Shown here piece by piece: positions 1 through 7,093 of a stretch of 18,633 bases of DNA; the first letter of the stretch is position 1; each line of letters starts with the position of its first letter. This DNA comes from CAYGAW01 sp964347945 (GTDB lineage Bacteria > Chloroflexota > Anaerolineae > UBA7937 > B3-Chlor): contig CAYGAW010000158.1 of the NCBI GenBank assembly GCA_964347945.1, positions 1 through 18,633 on the forward strand. The letters run 5' to 3'. A model generated the notes under the pieces. It worked only from the letters and a program-made list of their open reading frames with translations, had not been told where the DNA came from and ran no database searches. The translations under genes and the position numbers were made by a program.

Positions 1-413
1 TTGCTGGCCTGATAGGGTTCTTCGAAGTCACCATCTTCCTCGTGGCCATCAGCCAGGTTGTCACCAACATCGGCAACTGGTGGAACGTCGTAGCCTATGC
101 CGGTGGCTTTGCCACGGGCACCATCGTCGGGATGACGATTGAGAACAAGCTCGCCATTGGCCTGGCCGAAGTGAGCATCATATCCATGGGCAAGGGTACG
201 GAGATAGCAGAAGCGTTACGCGAGGATGGCTACGGAGCCACTGAGTTCTTGGGAGTTGGCCAGAAGAACGTAGTTGACATGGTGAGAGCGGTCGTGCGGA
301 GGCGAGAAGTGCCCGCCGTAATGGCCACCACGAGCGCGTTGGACGACCAAGCCTTCGTTACTGTGCAAGAGATGCAGAGAGCGTACCGTGGCCGGTGGCG
401 ACTGCGCAAATAG
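1..413 (+). CDS. UPF0316 (DUF5698/DUF2179) membrane protein, 5' partial
   Basis: The reading frame is open from position 3 to the TAG at 411-413, about 136 residues. It matches the UPF0316 family, an integral membrane segment (DUF5698) followed by a soluble DUF2179 domain. Two hydrophobic stretches are visible near the left edge (around GFFEVTIFLVAISQVV and VVAYAGGFATGTIVGM), followed by the typical segment IENKLAIGLAEVSII and a soluble C-terminal domain ending in a basic tail (YRGRWRLRK). A GTG at 42 could start a shorter ORF, but family-like sequence continues upstream of it to the window edge, so the gene is truncated by the window rather than starting there. The molecular function of the family is unknown. 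The next gene starts 15 nt downstream on the same strand. Confidence 0.8.
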   Translation, partial: AGLIGFFEVTIFLVAISQVVTNIGNWWNVVAYAGGFATGTIVGMTIENKLAIGLAEVSIISMGKGTEIAEALREDGYGATEFLGVGQKNVVDMVRAVVRRREVPAVMATTSALDDQAFVTVQEMQRAYRGRWRLRK

Positions 414-428
414 AGCCTGGCGGGTGAG

Positions 429-893
429 ATGAAGTTCATTGCCGATGCCATGCTCGGTCGCTTGGCAAAGTGGCTGCGCATTCTGGGGTATGATACCGTC
501 TACTTTGCGCATATTGAAGACCACGAACTGATGCGCATAGGGCGAGCTGAAGGACGCATCCTCTTGACGCGCGACCGAGAGTTGACCAGGCGCAGAGGCT
601 TGAAGTCCGTGTTCATCACTAGCGACAGATTCGAGGAGCAGCTGGGGCAATTGCTGCGCGACCTGAATCTGGAGGTGGATGGCTCCGCATCTCGCTGCGC
701 GCGCTGCAACGTCGTGCTCCAGCCAGCCGTCAGAGATCAAGTGAGAGACCGGGTGCCACCGTTCGTTCTGCGCAGGCATGCAGAGTTCAGTCTGTGCCCG
801 CAGTGTGACAAGGTCTATTGGAGAGGGACTCACTGGGAGAGGATGCGACGAAGGGTGGAGGAGATTCGCGGAGATTGCCTCACTTCGTCTTGA
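429..893 (+). CDS. Mut7-C RNase-domain protein (PIN-like fold plus zinc ribbon)
   Basis: This 154-residue protein matches the Mut7-C/DUF82 family. The N-terminal part has a PIN-like acidic pattern: D6 in MKFIADAMLGRLAKWLR, the LLTRDRE motif with D49, and D66 in FITSDRF. The C-terminal part has a four-cysteine zinc ribbon, C90-x2-C93 and C123-x2-C126, ending in the family-typical CDKVYWRGTHW. The family is predicted to be a metal-dependent RNase or RNA-binding protein; no substrate can be read from the sequence. The ATG at 429 is the natural start because the family begins directly with MKFIAD, and a purine-rich GGCGGGTGAG precedes it. Its last 14 nt overlap the end of the convergent gene on the opposite strand (880-893). 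Confidence 0.85.
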   Translation: MKFIADAMLGRLAKWLRILGYDTVYFAHIEDHELMRIGRAEGRILLTRDRELTRRRGLKSVFITSDRFEEQLGQLLRDLNLEVDGSASRCARCNVVLQPAVRDQVRDRVPPFVLRRHAEFSLCPQCDKVYWRGTHWERMRRRVEEIRGDCLTSS

Positions 894-2160
894 TCAGTAC
901 TTGCTCTATCCTGGGGCCTTTCATCTCTTGAACGGTGATGTTGAGATCACCGTAGTGGAGTCCTTCTCCCTTCCTGGGTATGCGCCGCAGTTGATGGAGG
1001 ATGAAGCCGGCGACGGTATCGTAGTCGTCATCTTCGGGCAAGTCGACACTCGATTCCCTATTCACCTCATCGATGCGCATCAAGCCGTTCACCTGGATGG
1101 TGTGCTCATCAATCTGCACGAGCAGCGGCTCCGTCACCCACTCGTCTGTGAGTCGCCCCACGATCTCCTCCACTAGCTCTGCCAGGGTCACCATGCCCGC
1201 CGTGCCGCCATACTCGTCGATGACGATGGCTACCTGCATGTGTTGAGTTCGCATCTCATGGAAGAGCTCGCCCACTTGCTTGGTCTCGGGAACGAAGATG
1301 GTTCGGCGGGCAAGATCGCCCAATACCAAGTGGCGGCCGGAGGGGTCTTGGGCCAGGGCGAGCAACACATCCTTGATAGACACAAAACCGATCACGCTGT
1401 CAAGGTCATCCCTGTACACGGGGAAACGAGAGTGGCTGGAGTCGGTGCACGTCCCCAGCAGGTCGTTCAGAGTCGTTCCCACCTCGACGCCCACAATGTC
1501 GGGACGAGGTATCATGACCTCACGTACCTGACGCTGGCCGAACTCGAAGACCTTGTGCACCATGTCCCGCTCCATCTCCAACACGGTGCCTTGTTCCTCA
1601 CCGATGGTGGCCAGCAGGAGTATCTCCTCGGCTGTTACGAAGGTGTAGGCGCTCTCTTCTCCTCGGCTTACCAGGCCGATGAGGAAGTTGGATACGAGGG
1701 TGAAGACGTAGATGAGCGGGGTCAGCACCTTAACGATTAGGGCGATAGGTCTGGCCACGAGGAGGGACATCCGTTCTGCGTTGCGAGCGGCGAAGGTTTT
1801 CGGAGTTATCTCGCCAAAGAGCACGATGAGCACGGTCATGAATAGGCTCGCCACGAGTAAGCCTCTCTCTCCGAATATCAGCAGGGCCAACGTGGTGCCC
1901 ATGGAAGAGGCGAAGATGATGAAGGCGTTCTCAGTGAGAAGGATGGTGGCAAACAGCCTGTCATGGTTCTCCCAGAGGTCCCTGGCCGCCTGAGCGGCTC
2001 GGTTACCCTGTTCTGCCAAGCTGCGAATCCGGATCTTGTTGACGGAGATCAGTGACGCCTCGGAACTGGAGAAGAAGGCTACCATCAAGAGGCTGATCAC
2101 GAGGATGACGAGACTGACCAGCGTATTCGACCCCCCGATGGGGAACGTTGGCTCTCCCAC
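880..2160 (-). CDS. CNNM/CorC-type DUF21-CBS membrane protein (hemolysin-C family)
   Basis: This 426-residue protein has the complete layout of the DUF21 (CNNM) transporter family. Residues 1-165 form the hydrophobic DUF21 region, with the family signatures FFSSSEASLISV and FGEITPKTFAARN. Residues about 210-340 form a CBS-domain pair (REVMIPRPDIVGVE, SRFPVYRDDLDSVIGFVSIKDVL, then VAIVIDEYGGTAGMVTLAELVEEIVG). Residues about 345-426 form the CorC_HlyC C-terminal domain (VNGLMRIDEVN, YDTVAGFILHQLRRIPRKGE). The family includes magnesium/cobalt efflux proteins; hemolysin is a legacy name. The start is GTG at 2158-2160 (CAC on the + strand), preceded on the minus strand by GGGAGG at an 8-nt spacing. 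It reads away from the mevalonate kinase set and is probably a single-gene unit driven by the promoter at 2182-2190. Confidence 0.9.
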   Translation of the reverse strand: MGEPTFPIGGSNTLVSLVILVISLLMVAFFSSSEASLISVNKIRIRSLAEQGNRAAQAARDLWENHDRLFATILLTENAFIIFASSMGTTLALLIFGERGLLVASLFMTVLIVLFGEITPKTFAARNAERMSLLVARPIALIVKVLTPLIYVFTLVSNFLIGLVSRGEESAYTFVTAEEILLLATIGEEQGTVLEMERDMVHKVFEFGQRQVREVMIPRPDIVGVEVGTTLNDLLGTCTDSSHSRFPVYRDDLDSVIGFVSIKDVLLALAQDPSGRHLVLGDLARRTIFVPETKQVGELFHEMRTQHMQVAIVIDEYGGTAGMVTLAELVEEIVGRLTDEWVTEPLLVQIDEHTIQVNGLMRIDEVNRESSVDLPEDDDYDTVAGFILHQLRRIPRKGEGLHYGDLNITVQEMKGPRIEQVLIKTK

Positions 2161-2181
2161 GAAGTAGACCTCCCGGTTCGC

Positions 2182-2190
2182 ATTATACCA
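2182..2190 (-). promoter_or_regulatory. Extended -10 promoter of the DUF21-CBS gene
   Basis: Read on the minus strand, these bases are TGGTATAAT, a perfect extended -10 element (TGn plus TATAAT). It lies 22 nt upstream of the GTG start, with the Shine-Dalgarno between. No good -35 hexamer is visible at 17 nt, which extended -10 promoters do not need. Confidence 0.55.
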
Positions 2191-2220
2191 TCTGCTATCC
2201 AGTTCTGCTACCTTCGTCTC

Positions 2221-2250
2221 TTGTACGCGCTTCGTTTCCTATGATATACT
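2221..2250 (+). promoter_or_regulatory. Candidate promoter of the mevalonate kinase gene set
   Basis: TTGTAC (2221-2226) and TATACT (2245-2250) are separated by 18 nt. The -10 matches TATAAT at five of six positions, while the -35 matches at only three. The element lies 30 nt before the ATG at 2280, in the gap between two divergent genes, where a promoter is expected. It is weaker than the other promoters in the window. Confidence 0.4.
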
Positions 2251-2279
2251 AGCTTGGACGGCCTGGGGCACGAGATTGC

Positions 2280-3263
2280 ATGACGGTAGCCTACGCACCG
2301 GGGAAGATCATTCTGGTTGGGGAGCACGCCGTAGTCTACGGCCGCCCAGCCATAGCAGTACCCGTGACCCAGGTACAGGCCCAGGTGAAGGTCGAAAAAG
2401 GGGAGCCGGGGCAGGGAATCGTCGTCGTAGCCAAGGACCTGGGGCGCGTCTTCTCCCTCGCCCGTCAGGAGCGCGATGCTACGGTAGGGCCTCTGCAGGC
2501 TACGGTGGCGAACGTTCTTGCATACCTCGGCTTAACCACAGACCACGACCTGACGGTCTTCGTGGAATCCAGCATTCCCATGGCTCGAGGCCTAGGTAGC
2601 GGCGCTGCGGTGTCCACTGCGATGACCAGGGCGATAGCCCGGCATTTCTCCAGGGAACTCACTGCTGGAGAGATCTCCCAGCTGGTGTATGAAACGGAGA
2701 AGCTACATCACGGCACGCCCAGCGGCATAGACAACACGGTGATCGCCTGCGAGCGACCGGTGCATTTCGTGCGTGGCGAGAGTCCCGAGACCGTGCGAGT
2801 AGGAAGGAGCCTGCTATTGATCATCGCGGATACGGGAGTGGAGAGCCCCACGAGGGAGGTGGTCGGAGCAGTGCGTCGAGCACGGGAGGAAGCCAGGGAG
2901 AGATATGACGATCTGTTCGACGCCGTGGGCGACATAGTCGTGGAAGTGCGTCGGGCCATTGAGAGGGGAGAGTTGAGGCACGTGGGACGGCTCCTAGACG
3001 AGAACCATCGCCTGCTTCAGGAAATGGGTGTTTCCTCGTCTCGACTGGATGATCTTGTGCATGCGGCCAAGCGCCACGGCGCGCTGGGAGCAAAGCTGTC
3101 CGGTGCCGGCCGAGGAGGGAACATGATTGCGTTGGTGACTTCCGAAACCCGCGAGCCCGTCAAGCGTGCCTTACGGGCTGAGGGAGCTCAAGGTCTGATC
3201 GACACCGCGGTTGAGGCAAGCAAGGATTTCGCGACATCTCTGGAATCGTTCACCGCGTCATGA
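2280..3263 (+). CDS. mvk: Mevalonate kinase
   Basis: This 327-residue GHMP-family kinase phosphorylates mevalonate with ATP in the cytoplasmic isoprenoid pathway. All three GHMP motifs are present. Motif 1 is APGKIILVGEHAVVYGRPAI from residue 6, with K9. Motif 2 is the phosphate-binding loop PMARGLGSGAA at 100-110. Motif 3 is KLSGAGRGGNM at 272-282. HGTPSGIDN at 144-152 carries the predicted catalytic D151. The GEHAVVYG and GTPSGIDN forms favour mevalonate kinase over phosphomevalonate kinase or galactokinase. The ATG at 2280 is directly followed by the family N-terminus. The nearby isopentenyl phosphate kinase indicates an archaeal-type or Roseiflexus-type mevalonate route; the phosphomevalonate decarboxylase that such a route needs is not in this window. 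Confidence 0.92.
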   Translation: MTVAYAPGKIILVGEHAVVYGRPAIAVPVTQVQAQVKVEKGEPGQGIVVVAKDLGRVFSLARQERDATVGPLQATVANVLAYLGLTTDHDLTVFVESSIPMARGLGSGAAVSTAMTRAIARHFSRELTAGEISQLVYETEKLHHGTPSGIDNTVIACERPVHFVRGESPETVRVGRSLLLIIADTGVESPTREVVGAVRRAREEARERYDDLFDAVGDIVVEVRRAIERGELRHVGRLLDENHRLLQEMGVSSSRLDDLVHAAKRHGALGAKLSGAGRGGNMIALVTSETREPVKRALRAEGAQGLIDTAVEASKDFATSLESFTAS

Positions 3264-3302
3264 AGACCAAGATGATGTGATCGCTCAAGCGGGCGGGAAT
3301 GC

Positions 3303-3308
3303 TAGGAG
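3303..3308 (+). promoter_or_regulatory. Ribosome binding site that sets the cupin gene start
   Basis: TAGGAG lies 5 nt before the ATG at 3314. It favours that codon over the in-frame ATG at 3299, which would place this Shine-Dalgarno inside the coding region. Confidence 0.5.
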
Positions 3309-3313
3309 CGAAT

Positions 3314-3997
3314 ATGCCTATCGCGAAGATCAACGTGTTCGAGGAGGCTAAGGCTCTTACCCAGCCTTTCTTGGTCGTTGATCTTGCCGACATCGATGAT
3401 TTCGTGGCGCGCCTGTTTGCCAGTGAGGGTATGGTAGCTTGGCACAAGCACATAGATCAGGAGCAACTCTTCTTGGTTGTCGATGGAGAATTGACCCTCG
3501 AGAGCGAGTGGGGTAATACGATGTTGCGAAGCGGAGAGATGGCGGTGATACCCAAGGCGGTGACTCACCGTTGCGGTTCCGTGTCTCGAACAATTGCCTT
3601 GGTGTTCGAACGGAAGTTCTTCGCCAACAGGCAGAACGGCCAGCGAAGGTTGTTTGCGCTTGAGGGCGGGGGTCAAGTCCAGCCCGTGAACATCGGGGCG
3701 GAGGCGGTGCAATTGACAGAGCTGTCGGCGCCTCGCGAGTTGATGAACGTGGACGAGTTGTCCTTGGCCGTCGTCCGATACGAGGGTGAGGGCGAGGAAC
3801 GTGTGTGCAGTGGGGGTAGTGAACTCTTGTTGGTGCAGAATGATGGCCTGACTTTGGAGACTGAGCTAGGCACTGTGACTCTGGATAGGGCAGAGATGAC
3901 GGTAGTGCCCAAGGGAGCCAAGTATCGCACCCGGGCTTCTGACAGGGTGGTGGTGCTGTTGGCCACGAAGGTGCTCTCCGCGCACGCTGGTCACTGA
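3314..3997 (+). CDS. Two-cupin (bicupin) protein with a degenerate second half
   Basis: This 227-residue protein is built from two cupin repeats (about residues 38-100 and 155-220). The first repeat has the metal-binding pattern H44-x-H46-x3-E50, then the GELTLESEWGNTMLRSGEMAVIPKAVTHRC strand series with H85 as the fourth ligand (split here: GELTLESEW, then SGEMAVIPK, then AVTHRC). The second repeat has the same spacing (DGLTLETELGTVTLD, then AEMTVVPKGAKYRT) but lacks the His ligands: Cys165 and Gly replace the H-x-H pair and Tyr204 replaces H85. The second half therefore probably does not bind metal. The catalytic role, if any, is unknown. It sits between two isoprenoid kinases on the same strand, which may be a functional link or chance. 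An alternative in-frame ATG at 3299 adds five residues. Confidence 0.75.
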   Translation: MPIAKINVFEEAKALTQPFLVVDLADIDDFVARLFASEGMVAWHKHIDQEQLFLVVDGELTLESEWGNTMLRSGEMAVIPKAVTHRCGSVSRTIALVFERKFFANRQNGQRRLFALEGGGQVQPVNIGAEAVQLTELSAPRELMNVDELSLAVVRYEGEGEERVCSGGSELLLVQNDGLTLETELGTVTLDRAEMTVVPKGAKYRTRASDRVVVLLATKVLSAHAGH

Positions 3998-4015
3998 CCG
4001 TAAGGCGGCAGGGAA

Positions 4016-4828
4016 TTGAGGGAGCTGGTATTCCTCAAACTAGGGGGCTCCTTAATCACTGACAAGGAGTCTCCCCAGACGGCCAGGGAAGGAGTCATTC
4101 GCCGGGCGGCTCTGGAGATAAGGGAGGCTCTGGACGTCGTACAGGATCTGAGGCTGCTCTTGGGCCATGGCAGCGGATCCTTCGGGCACGACCCTGCGAG
4201 GAAGTACGGTGTTCAGGAGGGGTTGCTCGAGGCCGATGATTGGTGGGGGTATGCGGAAACGGCGGTCGTGGCCGCTCGGCTGAACCAACTTGTGGCCGAC
4301 CTACTCCTTGCCCAGGGAATACCGGTCTTCTCGTCACAGCCCTCTGCTTCTGCTCTCTGCCATAACGGGCAGTTGGTGCATCTGGAGGTCGCCCCGCTCA
4401 AGGAAGCCCTGAGGAGGCGGCTAGTCCCAGTGGTGTACGGCGACGTATCCTTCGACAGAGTGCGGGGCACTGCTATCATCTCCACGGAACAGATCTTCGC
4501 CTATCTCAGCCCGCATCTCAATCCGCGAAGGGTAATCCTGGCCGGTGAAGTGGAAGGGGTGTTCACGCGAGACCCTTTGAAGGACTCGGAAGCCCGCCTT
4601 CTGAGGGAAATCTCTGCGTCCGACTTTGGCGAAGTGGAGAGGATGCTAACAGGCTCCCACGGCATTGATGTCACAGGTGGCATGCTCGCCAAGGTGCGGA
4701 CGATGTGCCAGCTGGTCGAGGCTCAACCGGGCGTGACTGTGCGGTTCATCTCGGGCGAACAAAAAGGATTGATCAAGAGTGCTCTGATCGACGATGCCGT
4801 TCAGGAAGGAACGCTGCTGCATGGCTGA
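4016..4828 (+). CDS. ipk: Isopentenyl phosphate kinase
   Basis: This 270-residue amino-acid-kinase-fold protein converts isopentenyl phosphate to isopentenyl diphosphate with ATP. Signatures are the N-terminal LKLGGSLITDK with K8 and K17, the glycine-rich HGSGSFGH at 51-58 whose last His (H58) corresponds to the catalytic His of archaeal enzymes, LVPVVYGDVSFD around 136-147, the nucleotide-site segment ILAGEVEGVFTRDP at 174-187, and DVTGGMLAKV at 218-227. The His in GSFGH separates this enzyme from acetylglutamate and fosfomycin kinases. The likely start is TTG at 4016, eight residues before the LKLGGS lysine and close to the usual family N-terminus; no strong Shine-Dalgarno is visible. With mevalonate kinase upstream it indicates a mevalonate pathway through isopentenyl phosphate. 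Confidence 0.92.
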   Translation: MRELVFLKLGGSLITDKESPQTAREGVIRRAALEIREALDVVQDLRLLLGHGSGSFGHDPARKYGVQEGLLEADDWWGYAETAVVAARLNQLVADLLLAQGIPVFSSQPSASALCHNGQLVHLEVAPLKEALRRRLVPVVYGDVSFDRVRGTAIISTEQIFAYLSPHLNPRRVILAGEVEGVFTRDPLKDSEARLLREISASDFGEVERMLTGSHGIDVTGGMLAKVRTMCQLVEAQPGVTVRFISGEQKGLIKSALIDDAVQEGTLLHG

Positions 4829-4931
4829 GCCGTGCCTGCAGATGGTATCACGCGAGGTTGGAAGTGGGTTCCTTTGCGAGGGTTAGCACGACGGCCGGCC
4901 CGCTGTAGGCCGAGGAGGGCGAACTGCATCG

Positions 4932-6002
4932 ATGGTGGTCATAGACGGCTCTCATGGTGAGGGAGGTGGGGCGGTAGTACGCGGTGCCCTGTCTCTCTCG
5001 GCCGTACTAAGTGAACCGACACGCATCGAGAACATCCGTGTCAAGCGTCCCAACCCTGGTTTGCAGGCTCAGCATCTGACTGGCGTGCGGGCCATAGCCA
5101 AGGTATGTCGCGCCAAACTGCGAGGTGCAGAGCTGGGGTCGCGTGCCTTGACCTTCACACCTCGCTCTTCCCCTCAGAGCGGTGGCTATTCTTGGGACGT
5201 GGCCGAGGCCCGGAAGGGCGGCAGTGCGGGTTCTACAAGCCTGGTTTTTCAGGCTCTGCTCCTGCCTCTGGTCATGGCGGACGGCAATTCCCGAGTCTTC
5301 CTCAGAGGAGGCACGCACGTTGCCTGGAGCCCGCCGTTTCACTACCTGCAAATGGTCTACCTGCCTACCTTGGCCCGGGTGGGGATAGAGGCGGATGTGG
5401 CGATTGAGGAATGGGGATGGTACCCCATCGGGGGAGGCGTGATAGCAGCTCAAATCACCGGGTTGGCTCGTGCGGCGACCCAGATACCGGGCTTGGAGTT
5501 GAACGAGCGTGGAGAGCTGAGAGGTCTCTCTGGCATATCAGCTGTCTCCAACCTGCCGGAGCATATCGCCGGCAGACAGAAACGCCAAGCGGAGAGCGTG
5601 CTCAGACGTGAAGGTTTCGATCCTCGAATCGAAATCGTTGATGCCCCGTCGAAGGGTCGGGGAACGGCCCTCTTCCTGCTCGCCGAGTTCGAGAACGTGA
5701 GGGCAGGTTTCACCTCCTTGGGCAGGAAGGGCAAGCCAGCGGAGAAGGTGGCGGAGGAAGCCTGTGCTGAATTCTTGGAATACTACAGTACCGGAGCGGC
5801 CCTCGATCAGCACTTGGCGGATCAGCTCATCCTCCCCCTGGCATTGGCACAGGGTGACTCGACCTTCACCACCTGCCGTATCACGCAGCACCTCTTGACC
5901 AATGCCTGGGTTGTGGAGCAGTTCTTAGACAGAAGGTTTGTTGTTGAGGGCCGGGAAGGAGCGCCGGGAAGCGTGACCATCAGGGATGGGAGCGGTGTTT
6001 GA
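4932..6002 (+). CDS. rtcA: RNA 3'-terminal phosphate cyclase
   Basis: This 356-residue protein matches RtcA, which converts RNA 3'-phosphate ends to 2',3'-cyclic phosphates via an adenylated histidine. Visible family segments are IDGSHGEGGG at 4-13, RPNPGLQAQHLTGVRA at 39-54, GAELGSRALTF at 65-75, GGSAGSTSLVFQALLLP at 96-112, FHYLQMVYLPTLARVG at 136-151, YPIGGG at 164-169, and LDQHLADQLILPLALAQG at 291-308, with H294 as the predicted nucleophile. One deviation stands out: the usual GGGQILR is GGGAVVR, so the Gln after the glycines is Ala. A GAGGAGG sequence at 4912-4918 precedes the ATG at a long 13-nt spacing. The gene starts about 100 nt after ipk and overlaps rnz by 17 nt, so the two RNA enzymes are probably co-translated. 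Confidence 0.9.
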   Translation: MVVIDGSHGEGGGAVVRGALSLSAVLSEPTRIENIRVKRPNPGLQAQHLTGVRAIAKVCRAKLRGAELGSRALTFTPRSSPQSGGYSWDVAEARKGGSAGSTSLVFQALLLPLVMADGNSRVFLRGGTHVAWSPPFHYLQMVYLPTLARVGIEADVAIEEWGWYPIGGGVIAAQITGLARAATQIPGLELNERGELRGLSGISAVSNLPEHIAGRQKRQAESVLRREGFDPRIEIVDAPSKGRGTALFLLAEFENVRAGFTSLGRKGKPAEKVAEEACAEFLEYYSTGAALDQHLADQLILPLALAQGDSTFTTCRITQHLLTNAWVVEQFLDRRFVVEGREGAPGSVTIRDGSGV

Positions 6003-6915
6003 AATCATCTTCCTGGGCACCTCGGCCTCAGCCCCCTCTGTCGGGCGAAATCTAACCGCCACCATGGTGCTCTACAAGCACTACCGCTTTCTCATTGACT
6101 GTGGCGAGGGCACCCAGCGGCAGTTGTTGAAGAGTGGTCTGGGCTTCAGGAGGTTGAGGCGCATTCTTCTCACCCATGGTCACTTGGATCACATCCTGGG
6201 ACTGGGAGGGCTGATTTCCACTTTCAGCCGCTGGGAGACCGTGGAGGCCTTGGAGATCTATGGTGGGCGATGGGCTTTGGACAGGGTTGAAGATCTGATC
6301 TACGGGGTTGTCTTGCGAGGGGCCAAGCCTCCCCTGGAACTGGAGTTCATCGAGCTGTCGCCAGGGGTGGTGCTCGAGGATCGGGATTTCGTGCTCTCCG
6401 CCTTCCCGGTCGCTCATCGCGGACCAGGCTGCTTCGGCTTCACTTTCGAGGAGAGGGGCAAGCGCCCTTTCTTGGTGGACGAAGCGGAAAAGTTGGGGGT
6501 GCCCGCGGGTCAGGAGCGAAGGCGATTGGTCGAAGGAGAGCCCATCACGCTGGCTGACGGCACGGTTGTTCGCCCCGAGCAGGTGCTGGGAGCACAGCGG
6601 CCAGGGGCCAAGCTGGTTTATGTCGGCGATGCGGCCCAGGTCGATGATCTGGTTGCCGTGGCAACAGCGGCCGATGCATTGGTGATCGAGGCCACGTACC
6701 TTTCCGCGGAGGCCGAACTCGCGCAGCAGTTTGGCCATATAACGGTGGCGCAAGCAGCTACCCTTGCACGAGAGTCGGGGGTGCGGACGCTCTATCTCAA
6801 CCACATCTCGCGGCGCTATTCGGCAACGGAAGTGCTGGAAGAGGCTGACGGTATATTCCCTGCCACTATTGTGGTCAGGGATTTCGATCAATTTGAGATC
6901 AGACGAAGGGACTAG
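5986..6915 (+). CDS. rnz: Ribonuclease Z
   Basis: This 309-residue metallo-beta-lactamase-fold nuclease is predicted to trim the 3' ends of tRNA precursors. The motifs are complete: FLGTSASAPSVGRN at 9-22, DCGEGTQRQLL at 38-48, the zinc motif HGHLDH at 64-69, AHRGPGCFGF at 143-152, YVGDA at 212-216, FGHIT at 249-253 and NHISRRY at 272-278. The length is that of the short RNase Z form. The ATG at 5986 lies inside the end of rtcA; an in-frame GTG at 5995 would give MFEIIFLGTS, which is closer to some homologs, so the exact start is uncertain by three residues. It is the last gene of the mevalonate/RNA-processing set before the 178-nt regulatory gap. Confidence 0.93.
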   Translation: MGAVFEIIFLGTSASAPSVGRNLTATMVLYKHYRFLIDCGEGTQRQLLKSGLGFRRLRRILLTHGHLDHILGLGGLISTFSRWETVEALEIYGGRWALDRVEDLIYGVVLRGAKPPLELEFIELSPGVVLEDRDFVLSAFPVAHRGPGCFGFTFEERGKRPFLVDEAEKLGVPAGQERRRLVEGEPITLADGTVVRPEQVLGAQRPGAKLVYVGDAAQVDDLVAVATAADALVIEATYLSAEAELAQQFGHITVAQAATLARESGVRTLYLNHISRRYSATEVLEEADGIFPATIVVRDFDQFEIRRRD

Positions 6916-6945
6916 CTCTGCGGTAACCTGGCGAGCGGCTCCTGC

Positions 6946-6985
6946 GACCTGACTATGACCTGATTTTGACCTGATTTTGACCCAA
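6946..6985 (+). repeat. 11-bp direct repeats, possible response-regulator site
   Basis: The unit GACCTGATTTT occurs twice exactly (6957-6967 and 6968-6978), is preceded by GACCTGACTAT (6946-6956), and is followed by a fourth GACC start at 6979. Seen another way, the heptamer TATGACC/TTTGACC/TTTGACC recurs every 11 bp with TGAT spacers. An 11-bp heptamer-plus-4 spacing is the layout bound by PhoB/PhoP-type (OmpR-family) regulators. It ends about 47 bp upstream of the -35 of the gcvH-like gene, a suitable place for an activator. The regulator is unknown. Confidence 0.55.
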
Positions 6986-7031
6986 ATTCTACCCTGCGGT
7001 GCTATGATTGTGTCTAGCGGGATTTGTGTGG

Positions 7032-7060
7032 TTGATGATTTGGTGTATCCGTGCTAGAAT
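7032..7060 (+). promoter_or_regulatory. Promoter of the gcvH-like/cytochrome/hdrD gene set
   Basis: TTGATG (7032-7037) and TAGAAT (7055-7060) are separated by exactly 17 nt, and TG at 7052-7053 makes an extended -10 (TGCTAGAAT). Transcription would start near 7067, leaving a short leader with GGGGAGG at 7079-7083 region before the ATG at 7094. The 11-bp repeats lie just upstream. Confidence 0.65.
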
Positions 7061-7093
7061 GCACGACTAGAGTCAGAGGGGAGGTGCGAAGGG

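Noticed and set aside
4705..4908. A small + strand frame overlapping the end of ipk
   Set aside because: Most of it lies inside ipk in another frame, and the remainder in the ipk-rtcA gap has no family-like sequence. No Shine-Dalgarno was seen.
6052..6891. A 279-codon minus-strand frame opposite RNase Z
   Set aside because: It is a shadow of a gene with complete catalytic motifs, and no family was recognised in its translation.
6916..6960. Rho-independent terminator after RNase Z
   Set aside because: No stable stem followed by a T run was found; the nearby T-rich segment belongs to the 11-bp direct repeat.
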